A stretch of DNA of 64,000 nt from SIG440 sp045646865 (GCA_045646865.1 JAZRLM010000018.1:124001-188000); one strand, 5' to 3'. Positions 1 to 9,318 are shown, counted from the stretch's first letter. The notes: a model not told the origin generated them from the sequence alone. Numbers and translations: made by a program.

Positions 1-1
1 T

Positions 2-976
2 GCCCTTCATGTTCAGCTTGTTTCAAAGATTGCACGAACAATCGGCAGGGCATTAAAGCTCAATCTTGATTTGATTGAGGCAATTGCTCTTGGTCACGAT
101 ATGGGGCACACCCCCTTTGGTCACAAGGGCGAGGAACTGCTTTCGGAATGTTACGAAGAAAGTACCAGACGCCGCCATGGAAAAGCGCGTTATTTTAACC
201 ATAACGTACATAGTGCAAGAATATTCAGAAATATCCTCAGCACCAACCTGACACTTCAGACTTTAAGCGGAATTTTAGCACACAACGGCGAAAAAGTGTG
301 CCGTGAGTATACACCAAGCAAGCTGACCGACTTTCAGAAATTTGACAGCATTTTAGAGAACTGTTACACCAAAAAGAATTATCACAAACACCTGCGCCCC
401 AACACTCTGGAGGGTTGCGTGGTAAGAATAAGTGATATGATTGCCTATGCAGGCAAGGACAGACTTGACCTTTATCGTGTGAAGGCTATCAGTGAAGAAA
501 TGTTTAAATCTGAACGTCTTATCGGCACACGAAACAGCGACATTATATCAAACGTGATTATCAACATAATCAAAAACAGTATCAATCAGCCAAGCCTTAA
601 TATGGACGACGAGGTTTTTGCCGACCTTCGTGACCTGATTGCCGAAAACAACGAGCTGATATACCTTAACGAAGACAGAGTTGAGCCTTATGACGAAAGC
701 ATAAAGCCCCTGATGAAAAAGCTGTATGCAAGATTTTTGCAGGATTTGGAGGACGGCAATACCCAATCACCCATATTCCGTCATTACATAGATAATCCTG
801 CTCTCAGCCTTAAATACCGCAATTCAAAGGGCAATCTGTGCGTGGACTTTGACGATATCGTTACCGACAGCATTGCAAGTATGACAGACGACTATTTTGT
901 GGATGTTTGTGCGGAACTTCACATCGACGACGAGGCATTTAAGAGAATAAAATATCATAGTTACTTCGATATATAA
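2..976 (+). CDS. dgt: dGTPase-like HD phosphohydrolase (5' end cut by window)
   Basis: The gene enters the window already in frame and only its C-terminal part is present. The visible protein holds the HD-domain metal-binding pattern 'ALGHDMGHTPFGH' near the start, preceded by 'HVQLVSKIARTIGRAL', as in deoxyguanosinetriphosphate triphosphohydrolases. Family members hydrolyse dNTPs, typically dGTP, to the deoxynucleoside and triphosphate in the cytoplasm. The first in-frame ATG visible inside the window lies at the HD motif and is not the true start. The gene converges with the ABC-F gene, and a perfect inverted repeat separates them. The family call is firm; substrate preference is not readable. 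Confidence 0.88.
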   Translation, partial: ALHVQLVSKIARTIGRALKLNLDLIEAIALGHDMGHTPFGHKGEELLSECYEESTRRRHGKARYFNHNVHSARIFRNILSTNLTLQTLSGILAHNGEKVCREYTPSKLTDFQKFDSILENCYTKKNYHKHLRPNTLEGCVVRISDMIAYAGKDRLDLYRVKAISEEMFKSERLIGTRNSDIISNVIINIIKNSINQPSLNMDDEVFADLRDLIAENNELIYLNEDRVEPYDESIKPLMKKLYARFLQDLEDGNTQSPIFRHYIDNPALSLKYRNSKGNLCVDFDDIVTDSIASMTDDYFVDVCAELHIDDEAFKRIKYHSYFDI

Positions 977-978
977 AA

Positions 979-998
979 ACGGGGCAAATTTGCCCCGT
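979..998. terminator. Bidirectional intrinsic terminator between dgt and ABC-F gene
   Basis: A perfect 20-base palindrome (ACGGGGCAAA/TTTGCCCCGT) is flanked by A-rich and T-rich tracts on both sides. It sits between the stop codons of two converging genes and can end transcription in both directions. Confidence 0.85.
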
Positions 999-2924
999 TT
1001 ATTCTATTTCTGCCCATTCAGCATAATACTCTTCAAGACTTTGGCGAAGCTTATCCGCCATAGCGCATTTTTCGTTCATCAGTTTATAGTCCGAAAAAAC
1101 TTCTTCTTTAGTCATTTCTTCTTCTATTGCTACAAGGTCAGCCTCTGCCTGTTCAATCAGCCCCTCAAGCTCGCGGATGCGGTTTTTGCGCTGGGCGTCA
1201 AGACGTCTTTGCTCCTTGGAACGATAGCCGCCTGACTGATTTGACTTTATATTTTCCATTGCCTTCTGCTGTGCAAGCTGTGCCGCAATCTCGGCATCCC
1301 GAGCCGCCTCGCGCTCAAGCACCTGGCAGTAGTAATCATAATTACCCTGATACAATCTTAAGCCGTCCTCGGTAATCTCGGCAATCTTGTCGGGAACCTT
1401 ATTAAGCAAATAACGGTCGTGGGATACAAAAAGCATTGTTCCGCCATATTCCGACATTGCTTCCTCCAGCACTTCTTTCGAGGCTAAATCAAGGTGGTTG
1501 GTAGGCTCGTCAAGGATAATTACATTTGACTTTTCAAGCATAATTATACAAAACGCAAGTTTTGCCCTTTCGCCGCCGCTGATAATCTTTACGGGCTTAT
1601 ACACATCGTCCTTTGTCAGCAGAACATTTCCCAAAACCCTTCTGATTTCAGCCTCGGGAGTATCGGGGAATCTGTCCCACAGCTCGTCAAGGGCAATTTT
1701 ATCCTGATTGAGATTTAAATTCTCCTGCTCGTAATAGCTGATACTGACATTTTTGCCCCATTCAACAGTACCGTATTTGTATGGGATAATACCCTGAATA
1801 ATTTTAAGGAACGACGATTTGCCGATACCATTTGCGCCGATAATGGCAATCTTTTCTTTTTTCTTAACCGCAAGGTTCACGCCTTTGCACAAAACCTTTT
1901 GTTCGTCACCCACCGCAATTTCAAGGTCAGATACGGTAAGCACATCCTTGTACGGCTCGCCTAAGTGTTCAAACTTCAGACGCATAGACTTTAAATCGCC
2001 ATCAGGTCTTTCTAAGATTTCCATATTTTCAAGGGTTTTCAGCCTTGATTTTGCACTATTTGATGTGGATGCACGGGCAATATTTTTGTCAACATAGGTC
2101 TGAAGCTGGGCAATCTGCATCTGCTGCATCTCGTATTCCTTTTGCTCACGGACACGGCGCTCTGCCTTTTGCACAAGATACTTTGAATAGTTACCCGCAT
2201 AGGAATATACCTTGCCCCGCTCCACCTCGTAAATATGCGACACAATTTTATCAAGGAAATAACGGTCGTGGGATACGGTAAGGATTGCACCGTTGTAATT
2301 TACAAGATAGTCTTCAAGCCATTTTAAAGTCTTGAAATCAAGGTGGTTTGTAGGCTCGTCAAGAATGAGGAGCTCAGGCTCTTCAAGGAGAAGCCTTGCA
2401 ATGGCAAGTCGGGTTTTTTCGCCACCTGAAAGGGTGGAAATAACCGTTTCCATATCCTTGTCGCCAAAGCCCATACCGTTTAATATAGTCTTGATTTTTA
2501 CGTCAATATTGTATCCGTCACGGCTGTCAAAATAGTTCTGGGCACGGGTATACTCGGAGGATATACGTCTGTATTCATCCGAGGAATGGTCTGAAATATC
2601 AGCCATTTCAAGCTCTAAGCGACGCATTGTTCTTTCTGCCTCATAAACATCGTCAAAGACCTTGCGCATTTCAACAATAATTGAGCTGTCACGTTCAAGC
2701 CCGTTGTTCTGTTCAAGGTAGCCAACCTTAAGACCCGGCTTTTTAACCACATCACCGCTGTCATAGTTCAGGGTGCCCATAATAATTTTAAGCAGGGTTG
2801 ACTTGCCTGCCCCATTAACGCCAATAAGACCGTAACGGCATTTTTCGTTTACGGTCATTTTTACATTTTTCAGGATTTCCTCCTGACCAAAGCTTTTATT
2901 TAAACTGTCAATGGATATAAGCAT
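999..2924 (-). CDS. ABC-F family ATPase (ribosome-associated type)
   Basis: This 641-residue protein has two ATP-binding cassettes and no membrane segments, the layout of ABC-F proteins. The first cassette shows Walker A GVNGAGKST near residue 35 and signature LSGGEKTRLA. The second shows GANGIGKSS and signature ISGGERAKLA. Both have 'SHDRY' switch motifs. The linker between cassettes is long and charged, and the C-terminus from about residue 560 is a charged coiled coil like those of the Uup/YdiF branch. ABC-F proteins bind the ribosomal E site and affect translation; some give antibiotic protection. The general branch is inferred; resistance is not supported. It is the last gene of the oapA-dxs operon, 2 nt after the rseC-like gene. 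Confidence 0.9.
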   Translation of the reverse strand: MLISIDSLNKSFGQEEILKNVKMTVNEKCRYGLIGVNGAGKSTLLKIIMGTLNYDSGDVVKKPGLKVGYLEQNNGLERDSSIIVEMRKVFDDVYEAERTMRRLELEMADISDHSSDEYRRISSEYTRAQNYFDSRDGYNIDVKIKTILNGMGFGDKDMETVISTLSGGEKTRLAIARLLLEEPELLILDEPTNHLDFKTLKWLEDYLVNYNGAILTVSHDRYFLDKIVSHIYEVERGKVYSYAGNYSKYLVQKAERRVREQKEYEMQQMQIAQLQTYVDKNIARASTSNSAKSRLKTLENMEILERPDGDLKSMRLKFEHLGEPYKDVLTVSDLEIAVGDEQKVLCKGVNLAVKKKEKIAIIGANGIGKSSFLKIIQGIIPYKYGTVEWGKNVSISYYEQENLNLNQDKIALDELWDRFPDTPEAEIRRVLGNVLLTKDDVYKPVKIISGGERAKLAFCIIMLEKSNVIILDEPTNHLDLASKEVLEEAMSEYGGTMLFVSHDRYLLNKVPDKIAEITEDGLRLYQGNYDYYCQVLEREAARDAEIAAQLAQQKAMENIKSNQSGGYRSKEQRRLDAQRKNRIRELEGLIEQAEADLVAIEEEMTKEEVFSDYKLMNEKCAMADKLRQSLEEYYAEWAEIE

Positions 2925-2926
2925 AT

Positions 2927-3313
2927 TTATTCTACCTTTTCGGTTTCAATTTCTAATTTATCGGTGAAGAACAGTTTCAAAACCAAAATTCCAAGAGCCA
3001 ATCCTGCAATTGCGCCAACAAACGCCATCCAGTCGCCGCCCAGCAGGCTGCCTGTTACTCCACCTGCAATCAAAAGAGCAGTAAGGCTTAAATATCCGGC
3101 CGCAGAGTGCTTTAAAAAGCTTTTATCACTTGATGTCAGGCGAATTTTATCACCTGCTTTAAAGCCTTTTGTATTTTTAAGCCGCAAGGTCATTTCACGA
3201 CCGTTGCCGCAAAGACCACAAGCCGCACAATTTTCACCGCAGGCGGAATCACGCAGAATGGTTACATCCATATAACCGTCCGATGTTTCTTTAACTGTTC
3301 CGTATTTTTCCAT
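2927..3313 (-). CDS. RseC/MucC-family membrane protein
   Basis: The chosen ATG gives 128 residues and has an AAAGGA ribosome site; a longer reading frame upstream lacks one. The N-terminal part carries a cysteine set (CGENCAACGLCG) typical of RseC-family proteins, followed by two hydrophobic segments at about residues 70-90 and 92-112 separated by a short polar turn. In Proteobacteria, RseC acts with the Rnf-like Rsx complex to reduce SoxR. In Clostridia its partner is not established, but this window also encodes a full Rnf complex. Stop and start are 1 nt from recN, so the two are co-transcribed. Confidence 0.82.
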   Translation of the reverse strand: MEKYGTVKETSDGYMDVTILRDSACGENCAACGLCGNGREMTLRLKNTKGFKAGDKIRLTSSDKSFLKHSAAGYLSLTALLIAGGVTGSLLGGDWMAFVGAIAGLALGILVLKLFFTDKLEIETEKVE

Positions 3314-3314
3314 A

Positions 3315-5009
3315 TTAATTGTCCTTTTTATTTTTAGCCAGTTCCAGCATTTCAAGAGCGCTCTGACGTGTCAGGTCTGTCACCGTTACACCGCCAATGA
3401 TTCGCGCAAGCTCCTCAACACGACCGCTACTGTCAAGAGGTATAACATCTGTTGATGTGCTCTGGTCGGTGGAAGTCTTTTTTATAAGATAATGGCTGTC
3501 CGCCATACTTGCAATCTGTGCAAGGTGGGTAATTGAAAACACCTGACGACCTTTCGCAAGTGCCGATAGCTTTTCGGCAATCTTTTGTGCCGCTCTGCCG
3601 CTTACACCCGTGTCAATTTCGTCAAATATCATTGTATCAATATCATCCATATCCGAAAGCACCGATTTAACCGCAAGCATAATTCGCGAAAGCTCGCCAC
3701 CCGATGCAATCTTTGACATCGGCTTTAAAGCCTCGCCGGGGTTGGTTGAAAGCAGGAATTCTGCCTCGTCCTTGCCTGAGTCGGTATAAGAAACTTCGCC
3801 GTCGTCTGTGCGCTGGCAAAGATTAATTGCAAACCTCACCTTTGGCATATCAAGGTCAGCAAGCTCGGTCAGGATTTTTTCTTCAAGCACTCTTGCCGCC
3901 GCAGTTCTTTTTGCCGTAAGTTCTGCTGCAAGCCTCTCAACCTCAGCCTTTGCGCCATCTAATTCTGCGCTGAGTCTTGCAAGCTCTTCGTCATTTTGTT
4001 CGATTGAAGATGCCTCGGTTTGTGCCGATTTTAAATATTCAAGAATTTCCTCAATGGAATTTCCGTATTTGCGTTTTAAATTTGATATGGTGTCAAGACG
4101 TTCTTCAATCATATCAAGCTCTGCCATATTAAAATCTGTTGATGACAGGCAGGAGTTAATCTCAGATGCTACATCATCCACATCGGCAACAATGCCCGAG
4201 AGCCGCTCATAACATTCCGCAAGTTTGGGAAGGTACTGGCTTATACCACCTAAAGAACGTTCTGCCTGACGGAGAAGGTCGTATGCCGAACATTCCTCGC
4301 CGCCGTAAAGGGCACCGTATGCCGCACCTGCGCCCGATACAATACTTTCCATATTGTAAAGGTAGTCGCGTTTTGCCTCCAGCTCCTCGTCCTCGCCAAT
4401 TTTCAGTTTGGCAGAGTTAATCTCGTTAATCTGGAATTCAAGAAGCTCCTGACGGTGCTGACGTTCCTGAGCAGAGCATGAAAGTCCGTTTATCTGTTTC
4501 GTTATATCACGCATCTTTTTATATGATGCCTTGTATTCGGCTAAAATATTTTCGCAATCACCAAAGCTATCCAAAAATGCAAGATGGCTGTGAGAGTCAA
4601 GGAGCATACGGTTGTCGCTTTGACCGTGAATGTCAATCAGCATTGAAGCCGCCTCGCGCACTACCGCAAGTGGCATAGTAACGCCGTTTATACGGCAAGT
4701 GGACTTTCCGTCGTCGGTAAGCTGACGGTTGATAACAACCATTCCGTCCTCTGCCTCAATCCCCAAGTCGGAAAGGGCATCAAGGGTCGCCTTGTTTGAT
4801 ACCTCAAAGCAGGTATTGACTGTTGCCTTGTCACAGCCCGTACGGATAAGGTCGTGGCTGACGCGCCTGCCAAGAGCCATATTAATCGAATCTATCAGTA
4901 TCGACTTACCTGCACCGGTTTCGCCGGTAAGGACATTAAAGCCATTGTCAAACTCAATATGAACCTGATCGATTACCGCAATATTTTTAATGTGTAATTC
5001 CTTAAGCAA
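3315..5009 (-). CDS. recN: DNA repair protein RecN
   Basis: The 564-residue SMC-like ATPase begins at a TTG codon behind a GGATGTGAGG ribosome site and starts with the family signature 'LKELHIKNIAVID'. Walker A is GETGAGKS near residue 30. A long central coiled coil follows, and the C-terminal lobe carries 'ASGGELSR' and the Walker B 'MIFDEIDTGVSG'. RecN acts early in double-strand-break repair and binds DNA ends. Length is normal for the family. It follows nadK by about 30 nt; argR, often found between nadK and recN in Firmicutes, is absent here. Confidence 0.97.
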   Translation of the reverse strand: MLKELHIKNIAVIDQVHIEFDNGFNVLTGETGAGKSILIDSINMALGRRVSHDLIRTGCDKATVNTCFEVSNKATLDALSDLGIEAEDGMVVINRQLTDDGKSTCRINGVTMPLAVVREAASMLIDIHGQSDNRMLLDSHSHLAFLDSFGDCENILAEYKASYKKMRDITKQINGLSCSAQERQHRQELLEFQINEINSAKLKIGEDEELEAKRDYLYNMESIVSGAGAAYGALYGGEECSAYDLLRQAERSLGGISQYLPKLAECYERLSGIVADVDDVASEINSCLSSTDFNMAELDMIEERLDTISNLKRKYGNSIEEILEYLKSAQTEASSIEQNDEELARLSAELDGAKAEVERLAAELTAKRTAAARVLEEKILTELADLDMPKVRFAINLCQRTDDGEVSYTDSGKDEAEFLLSTNPGEALKPMSKIASGGELSRIMLAVKSVLSDMDDIDTMIFDEIDTGVSGRAAQKIAEKLSALAKGRQVFSITHLAQIASMADSHYLIKKTSTDQSTSTDVIPLDSSGRVEELARIIGGVTVTDLTRQSALEMLELAKNKKDN

Positions 5010-5038
5010 AACCTCACATCCTTTTTGATAAGTCTTAA

Positions 5039-5887
5039 TTAATCAGAGAGTTTTTCGCGTACTACATCGAAATATCCTCTGGAGTTTACGTTTATCATTG
5101 GCACACGCTTTTCGCTGCGTACCACCTTTATATATTCGTCTGCACCAAGACGTTTAACGGATATTCCGTCAACCCTTAAATCTGCCCCGTCGCAGTATGC
5201 CCCGTCAAACGCTATTGCCGCAGTTGAGTCGGGCGGAATAATCATACATCTTGATTTCATTGTGTGTGGGCAGATAGGTGTTAAAATCATACAGTCAAGA
5301 TTTTTGTGGACAATGGGGCCACCGCAGGAAAGTGAATACGCCGTTGAACCCGTTGAGGTTGCCACAATAATTCCGTCGGCAAGGTAACTGCTGGCCTGAG
5401 TTCCGTCAACTTCGGCAGTAAGCGCAATCATCTTGGCAGAATCGCCACGGATAATAATATCGTTAAGTGCCGTAAATGTTGCTGTTACCTTGTCACGCGA
5501 CATAACCTGTGCTTCAAGCATCATACGTCTTTCAATGGTATAATCACCCTCAAGAATTTTAACAAGGTTTGAAAGGTCGCCCCTCTCTGCCTGAGTGAGA
5601 AAACCTAAGTGTCCAAGATTTATTCCCATAATCGGCACATCAGAATCTGCCGCCTGATTAACGATTTTAAGGATTGTTCCGTCGCCGCCAAGGGCAATAA
5701 CCGCATCGCAACACTCAAAAATATCGTCGTCCTGAACAAACTTCAGGTCAGGCATAGTAATTTCATCCTTCAGCGATGCATCAAGATAAACTGTTTTATT
5801 ATATTTTTGCAGAAGGGAAATAACCTCTTTCGTTGCCGAGAGGTCAGCATCACGGTATCTGTTTACAAATAATGCTATGTTTTGCAT
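5039..5887 (-). CDS. nadK: NAD kinase
   Basis: ATP-dependent NAD kinase makes NADP from NAD. The protein (282 residues from the chosen start) shows the GGDGT catalytic loop ('ALGGDGTILK'), 'GINLGHLGFL', and the NAD-binding 'TSTGSTAYSLSCGGP'. The ATG at this position is preceded by GGAG; an upstream in-frame ATG lacks a site. The 189-nt gap to tlyA is unusually large for this tight operon and contains a structured element whose pseudoknot ends 19 nt before this start codon. A similar element precedes a phage gene elsewhere in the window, so nadK translation may be controlled separately from its operon. Confidence 0.96.
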   Translation of the reverse strand: MQNIALFVNRYRDADLSATKEVISLLQKYNKTVYLDASLKDEITMPDLKFVQDDDIFECCDAVIALGGDGTILKIVNQAADSDVPIMGINLGHLGFLTQAERGDLSNLVKILEGDYTIERRMMLEAQVMSRDKVTATFTALNDIIIRGDSAKMIALTAEVDGTQASSYLADGIIVATSTGSTAYSLSCGGPIVHKNLDCMILTPICPHTMKSRCMIIPPDSTAAIAFDGAYCDGADLRVDGISVKRLGADEYIKVVRSEKRVPMINVNSRGYFDVVREKLSD

Positions 5888-5905
5888 AAAAATCTCCATT
5901 CCGCC

Positions 5906-6074
5906 GCCATACGTCGGCACAAATAGGATTTAAATTTCTCTTATCCGTATGGCAAGGAATGATAAGAGATTTTTACGCCCATATGCGCCTCCAAGCGAAG
6001 GCGAAGAAAATTTCGCATGGGCAATAAAATCCGCCGGAGGCTTAACGGGAAAGGAACTTTCACGTTAAGCCTCC
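5906..6074 (-). promoter_or_regulatory. Structured leader upstream of nadK, copy A (pseudoknot plus hairpins)
   Basis: The gap between tlyA and nadK folds into four helices. Given in plus-strand coordinates: helix 1 pairs 5906-5913 (GCCATACG) with 5946-5953 (CGTATGGC). Helix 2 pairs 5937-5945 (TCTCTTATC) with 5961-5969 (GATAAGAGA). One arm of helix 1 lies in the loop of helix 2, forming a pseudoknot. Helix 3 pairs GCCCAT 5977-5982 with ATGGGC 6017-6022. Helix 4 is a 12-bp hairpin at 6036-6047/6063-6074. A second copy at 31420-31577 shares 17 identical bases (CCGCCGGAGGCTTAACG) and keeps the same helices with changed sequences. The element could be a cis-acting RNA or an inserted repeat. Confidence 0.6.
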
Positions 6075-6076
6075 CC

Positions 6077-6877
6077 CTATTTAATGTTTAATTCGTGGGA
6101 TTTTTCCACCAACGCCTCAACATCGAATTCCTCTGATTCCGAGACGTCTTTTTTAATATACATAAGATATTCTATGTTGCCCTCTGGCCCTTTTATGGGT
6201 GAAAAATCAAGACCTTTTACCGAAAAGCCGATTTCCTTGGTAAAGGCAAGAACATTTTCGATAACCTCGATATGTGTTGACTTTTCTCTTACAACACCTT
6301 TTTTGCCTACCTTTTCGCGGCCTGCCTCGAACTGAGGCTTGATAAGACAAACGCCGCAGCCGCCCTCTTCCAGAAGGTCATAAGCAACAGGAAGAACAGG
6401 CTTTAAGGATATAAACGAAACATCCACCGAGAAAAATCCCAAAGGCTCGGTGATAAGTTCTTTGTCGATATAACGGATGTTGGTGCGCTCCATATTGACA
6501 ACTCTCTCATCCTGACGGAGCTTCCATCCAAGCTGACCGTAGCCCACATCCACCGAATACACCTTTACTGCGCCGTTTTGCAGCATACAATCGGTAAAGC
6601 CGCCTGTTGATGCGCCGATGTCCATACAGACCTTGCCCTTTGGAGAAACAGGAAATACCTTCATTGCCTTTTCAAGCTTTAAACCGCCGCGGCTGACATA
6701 GGAAGGGCCCTTGCCGCGGATTTCGATATTTTCGCATCCTTTAATTGTTTCGCCCGCCTTCATAGCCTTTTGGTTGTCAATATATACATCCCCTGCCATA
6801 ATCATTGCCTGAGCGGCACTGCGGCTGGGGGCCAGACCGTTTTCTGTCATATATACGTCAAGTCGGATTTTAGCCAA
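6077..6877 (-). CDS. tlyA: TlyA-type rRNA 2'-O-methyltransferase
   Basis: The protein has an N-terminal S4 RNA-binding domain ('RLDVYMTENGLAPSRSAAQ') and a C-terminal FtsJ/RrmJ-like methyltransferase with SAM motif 'MDIGASTGGFTDCML' near residue 85. Family members methylate ribose in 16S and/or 23S rRNA. I place the start at a TTG coding for 'MAKIRLD', matching the usual N-terminus and preceded by AGGGTG; it overlaps the dxs stop by 8 nt. An ATG five codons upstream is the alternative. The dxs-tlyA-nadK-recN order is common in Firmicutes. Confidence 0.93.
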   Translation of the reverse strand: MAKIRLDVYMTENGLAPSRSAAQAMIMAGDVYIDNQKAMKAGETIKGCENIEIRGKGPSYVSRGGLKLEKAMKVFPVSPKGKVCMDIGASTGGFTDCMLQNGAVKVYSVDVGYGQLGWKLRQDERVVNMERTNIRYIDKELITEPLGFFSVDVSFISLKPVLPVAYDLLEEGGCGVCLIKPQFEAGREKVGKKGVVREKSTHIEVIENVLAFTKEIGFSVKGLDFSPIKGPEGNIEYLMYIKKDVSESEEFDVEALVEKSHELNIK

Positions 6878-8729
6878 GGTTATCACCCTCAAGTGTTTTC
6901 ATAATTTTTTCTGCAATGTGTTCAGCATCAATGCCTGCCACCGCCTTCTGTTCCCCGATACTGCCCTGCGCAAGAGGCTTATCAGGAAGAGCAAATTCAA
7001 GTATGACACGATGTAAAATCCGTCGTACTGCATCGCAAAGGCCGCCTGTCAGCACATTGTCTTCGGTTACGGCAACAAGGCGTTTGCCCGATGCCTGTTT
7101 TATAATAAGTTCTGTATCTAAAGGTTTTAAAAATCTTGTATTTATCACAGATGTTGATATTCCACGCCCGTCAAGGATTTCTGCCGCTCTGACTGCCTGC
7201 TGAACCTGCGAGCCGATAGCAATTATCAGAACATCATCACCCGATTTTTCGACAACGCCTTTGCCCAAAGCAACCTCCTTGTTTAAAGGCAGCTTTTCAT
7301 CGCCGCCCTTGGGGTATCTTATTGCCACAGGGCCCGAGCATTTGTTCACCGCAATATCAAGCATCGAACGAAGCTCCGCAGTTGTTGCAGGTGCCATAAT
7401 TGTCATATTGGGAATGTGCGAAAGATACGAAAGGTCATAAATACCCTGATGGGTTTCGCCATCGTTGCCCGAGACACCTGCACGGTCAATAGCAAAAACC
7501 ATATGCAGATTCTGAAGTGCCGCATCGTGAATAATCTGGTCATACCCTCTTTGGAGGAAGGTGGAATATACCGCAAATACGGGCATTCTGCCACTCTTTG
7601 CCATTGCCGCAGAAAATGTCACTGCGTGCTGTTCGGCAATTCCCACATCAAAAAAGCGATTGGGGAATTCCTTTGCAAACTCAACAAGTCCTGTACCAAG
7701 GGGCATTGCTGCAGTAACGGCAACAATTTTTTCGTTTTCCCTTGCCAAACGGACAATTTCTTCGCCGAATATGTCGGAATAAGTTTTGGCATTTGTCGCC
7801 TTAATCTCACCTGTTTCGGGGTCAAAGCTGCCGACACCGTGAAATAAATCAGGACTTTTTTCGGACGGGTCATATCCTTTGCCCTTTTGGGTTACTGCGT
7901 GAACAATAACAGGTCGGCAAAGACTTTTTGCATAGTTAATTACGGTTATCAGTTCTTTAAGGTCGTGACCGTCAATGGGACCAAGATATTCAAAGCCCAT
8001 ATTCTCAAAAAGCTGCTTTTGCAAGAAAGCCTTTTTGAAATATCTTTTGGTTATATGAAGAAATTTTATAAAAGGTACGCCAACAACGGGCAAGCTTTTC
8101 AGGAAATTGGCAACAGTCAGTTTTGCGCCAATGTACTTTGAATGACTGCGCAGCTTGCGCAAATGCTGGGACATACCGCCCACATTTTCGGATATAGACA
8201 TTCCGTTGTCGTTAAGAATTACTACGAGTGGCGTTTTGCTGCTGCCAGCATGATTCAGCGCCTCGTAAGCCATACCGCCCGTCAATGCACCGTCGCCGAT
8301 AACTGCCACCGCCCGAGCAGAGCTACCCTCCAGCTCAAATGCTTTTGCAAAACCAAGTGCCGCCGATACCGATGTTGAAGAATGACCTGTGTTGAATGCA
8401 TCTGTCTCGCTTTCCTCGGTTTTGGGAAAGCCGCTGATGCCGTCTTTTTGGCGAAGGGTGTTAAACCTGTCTCGACGACCTGTTATAATCTTGTGTGTAT
8501 AGCTTTGATGTCCCACATCCCACACAACTTTATCGGAAGAAAAGTCAAAAACCTTGTGCAAGGCAAGCGTAAGCTCCACCGTGCCAAGGTTTGAGGACAG
8601 ATGCCCCCCGTGCCGTGAAATATTATCAACTAAAAACCTGCGGATTTCGTCCGCAAGAATTTTAAGCTCAGGGATATTAAGTTTTTTTACATCAGCCGAT
8701 GAATTGACCTCATCCAAAAATCTTTTCAT
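6870..8729 (-). CDS. dxs: 1-deoxy-D-xylulose-5-phosphate synthase
   Basis: Dxs joins pyruvate and glyceraldehyde-3-phosphate using thiamine diphosphate, the first step of the MEP isoprenoid pathway. From the chosen ATG (ribosome site AAAGGA) the protein is 619 residues, normal for the family. Visible motifs are 'SRHGGHLSSNLGTVELTLALH', the TPP/Mg-binding 'GDGALTGGMAYEALNH', the catalytic-glutamate region 'GIAEQHAVTFSAAMA', and the C-terminal transketolase domain 'RYPKGG'. It starts 10 nt after oapA ends. Isoprenoid genes next to OLE RNA and oapA are a known context of that system. Confidence 0.97.
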   Translation of the reverse strand: MKRFLDEVNSSADVKKLNIPELKILADEIRRFLVDNISRHGGHLSSNLGTVELTLALHKVFDFSSDKVVWDVGHQSYTHKIITGRRDRFNTLRQKDGISGFPKTEESETDAFNTGHSSTSVSAALGFAKAFELEGSSARAVAVIGDGALTGGMAYEALNHAGSSKTPLVVILNDNGMSISENVGGMSQHLRKLRSHSKYIGAKLTVANFLKSLPVVGVPFIKFLHITKRYFKKAFLQKQLFENMGFEYLGPIDGHDLKELITVINYAKSLCRPVIVHAVTQKGKGYDPSEKSPDLFHGVGSFDPETGEIKATNAKTYSDIFGEEIVRLARENEKIVAVTAAMPLGTGLVEFAKEFPNRFFDVGIAEQHAVTFSAAMAKSGRMPVFAVYSTFLQRGYDQIIHDAALQNLHMVFAIDRAGVSGNDGETHQGIYDLSYLSHIPNMTIMAPATTAELRSMLDIAVNKCSGPVAIRYPKGGDEKLPLNKEVALGKGVVEKSGDDVLIIAIGSQVQQAVRAAEILDGRGISTSVINTRFLKPLDTELIIKQASGKRLVAVTEDNVLTGGLCDAVRRILHRVILEFALPDKPLAQGSIGEQKAVAGIDAEHIAEKIMKTLEGDNLG

Positions 8730-8739
8730 AAATATTCCT

Positions 8740-9318
8740 TTATTTTCTTTCGAATATCGAAATTGCCCTTGCCGCATTATAAACAATAAAGTTGCTGTAT
8801 TTAATAGCAAAAGTCTTGCCCACAGCCTTGCCGCCAACGGTAATTGCCGCAACGGTTGCCGTGATAATAAGGCTAAGGAAAAAGCTGTTCATACCAGGAA
8901 ATGACAAAAGTATATACGAAACCACCGCCGCCGATGCCGAGCCGCTGACAATGCCGCAAATATCACCCACAACGTCGTTGCAGAAGTTTGAAACCTTGTC
9001 CTTTGACTTGATAAGGCTGATTGCACGCTTTGCATACTTTACACGTCTTGTTGCCATGGAATGGAACGGTGCTTCCTCGGCCGTTGTAACAGCCATACCG
9101 ATTATATCGAATAAGATTCCGCAAAGAATAATCAGCAGAAGTATCAGAATTGCAATCCATATATTGACCATACTCATAATGCCGCTTGACAGGATATTAA
9201 ATACCCCCGACATTGTAAAGGTTATAACTATCGTTTTGATAATCCACGCCTTGTCGGTCTTTTTTGAGGTGGTTGGTTTAAAAAATATCTTCCGTTTTCG
9301 GGGTATGTCGTCTTTCAT
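8740..9318 (-). CDS. oapA: OLE-associated protein A (OapA)-like membrane protein
   Basis: The 192-residue protein has four hydrophobic segments at about residues 24-45, 50-77, 112-138 and 143-165. Between segments 2 and 3 lies a strongly basic stretch ('RRVKYAKRAISLIKSKDK'). A DxxxD motif occurs in 'NDVVGD'. Size, membrane layout, the basic loop and the DxxxD motif match OapA, which binds OLE RNA and brings it to the membrane. The gene lies between the candidate OLE RNA and dxs-tlyA, the established gene order for this system. Automated pipelines often label such proteins as CorB-like Mg2+/Co2+ transporters, but no CBS domains are present. Start is ATG behind GGAG. Confidence 0.85.
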   Translation of the reverse strand: MKDDIPRKRKIFFKPTTSKKTDKAWIIKTIVITFTMSGVFNILSSGIMSMVNIWIAILILLLIILCGILFDIIGMAVTTAEEAPFHSMATRRVKYAKRAISLIKSKDKVSNFCNDVVGDICGIVSGSASAAVVSYILLSFPGMNSFFLSLIITATVAAITVGGKAVGKTFAIKYSNFIVYNAARAISIFERK

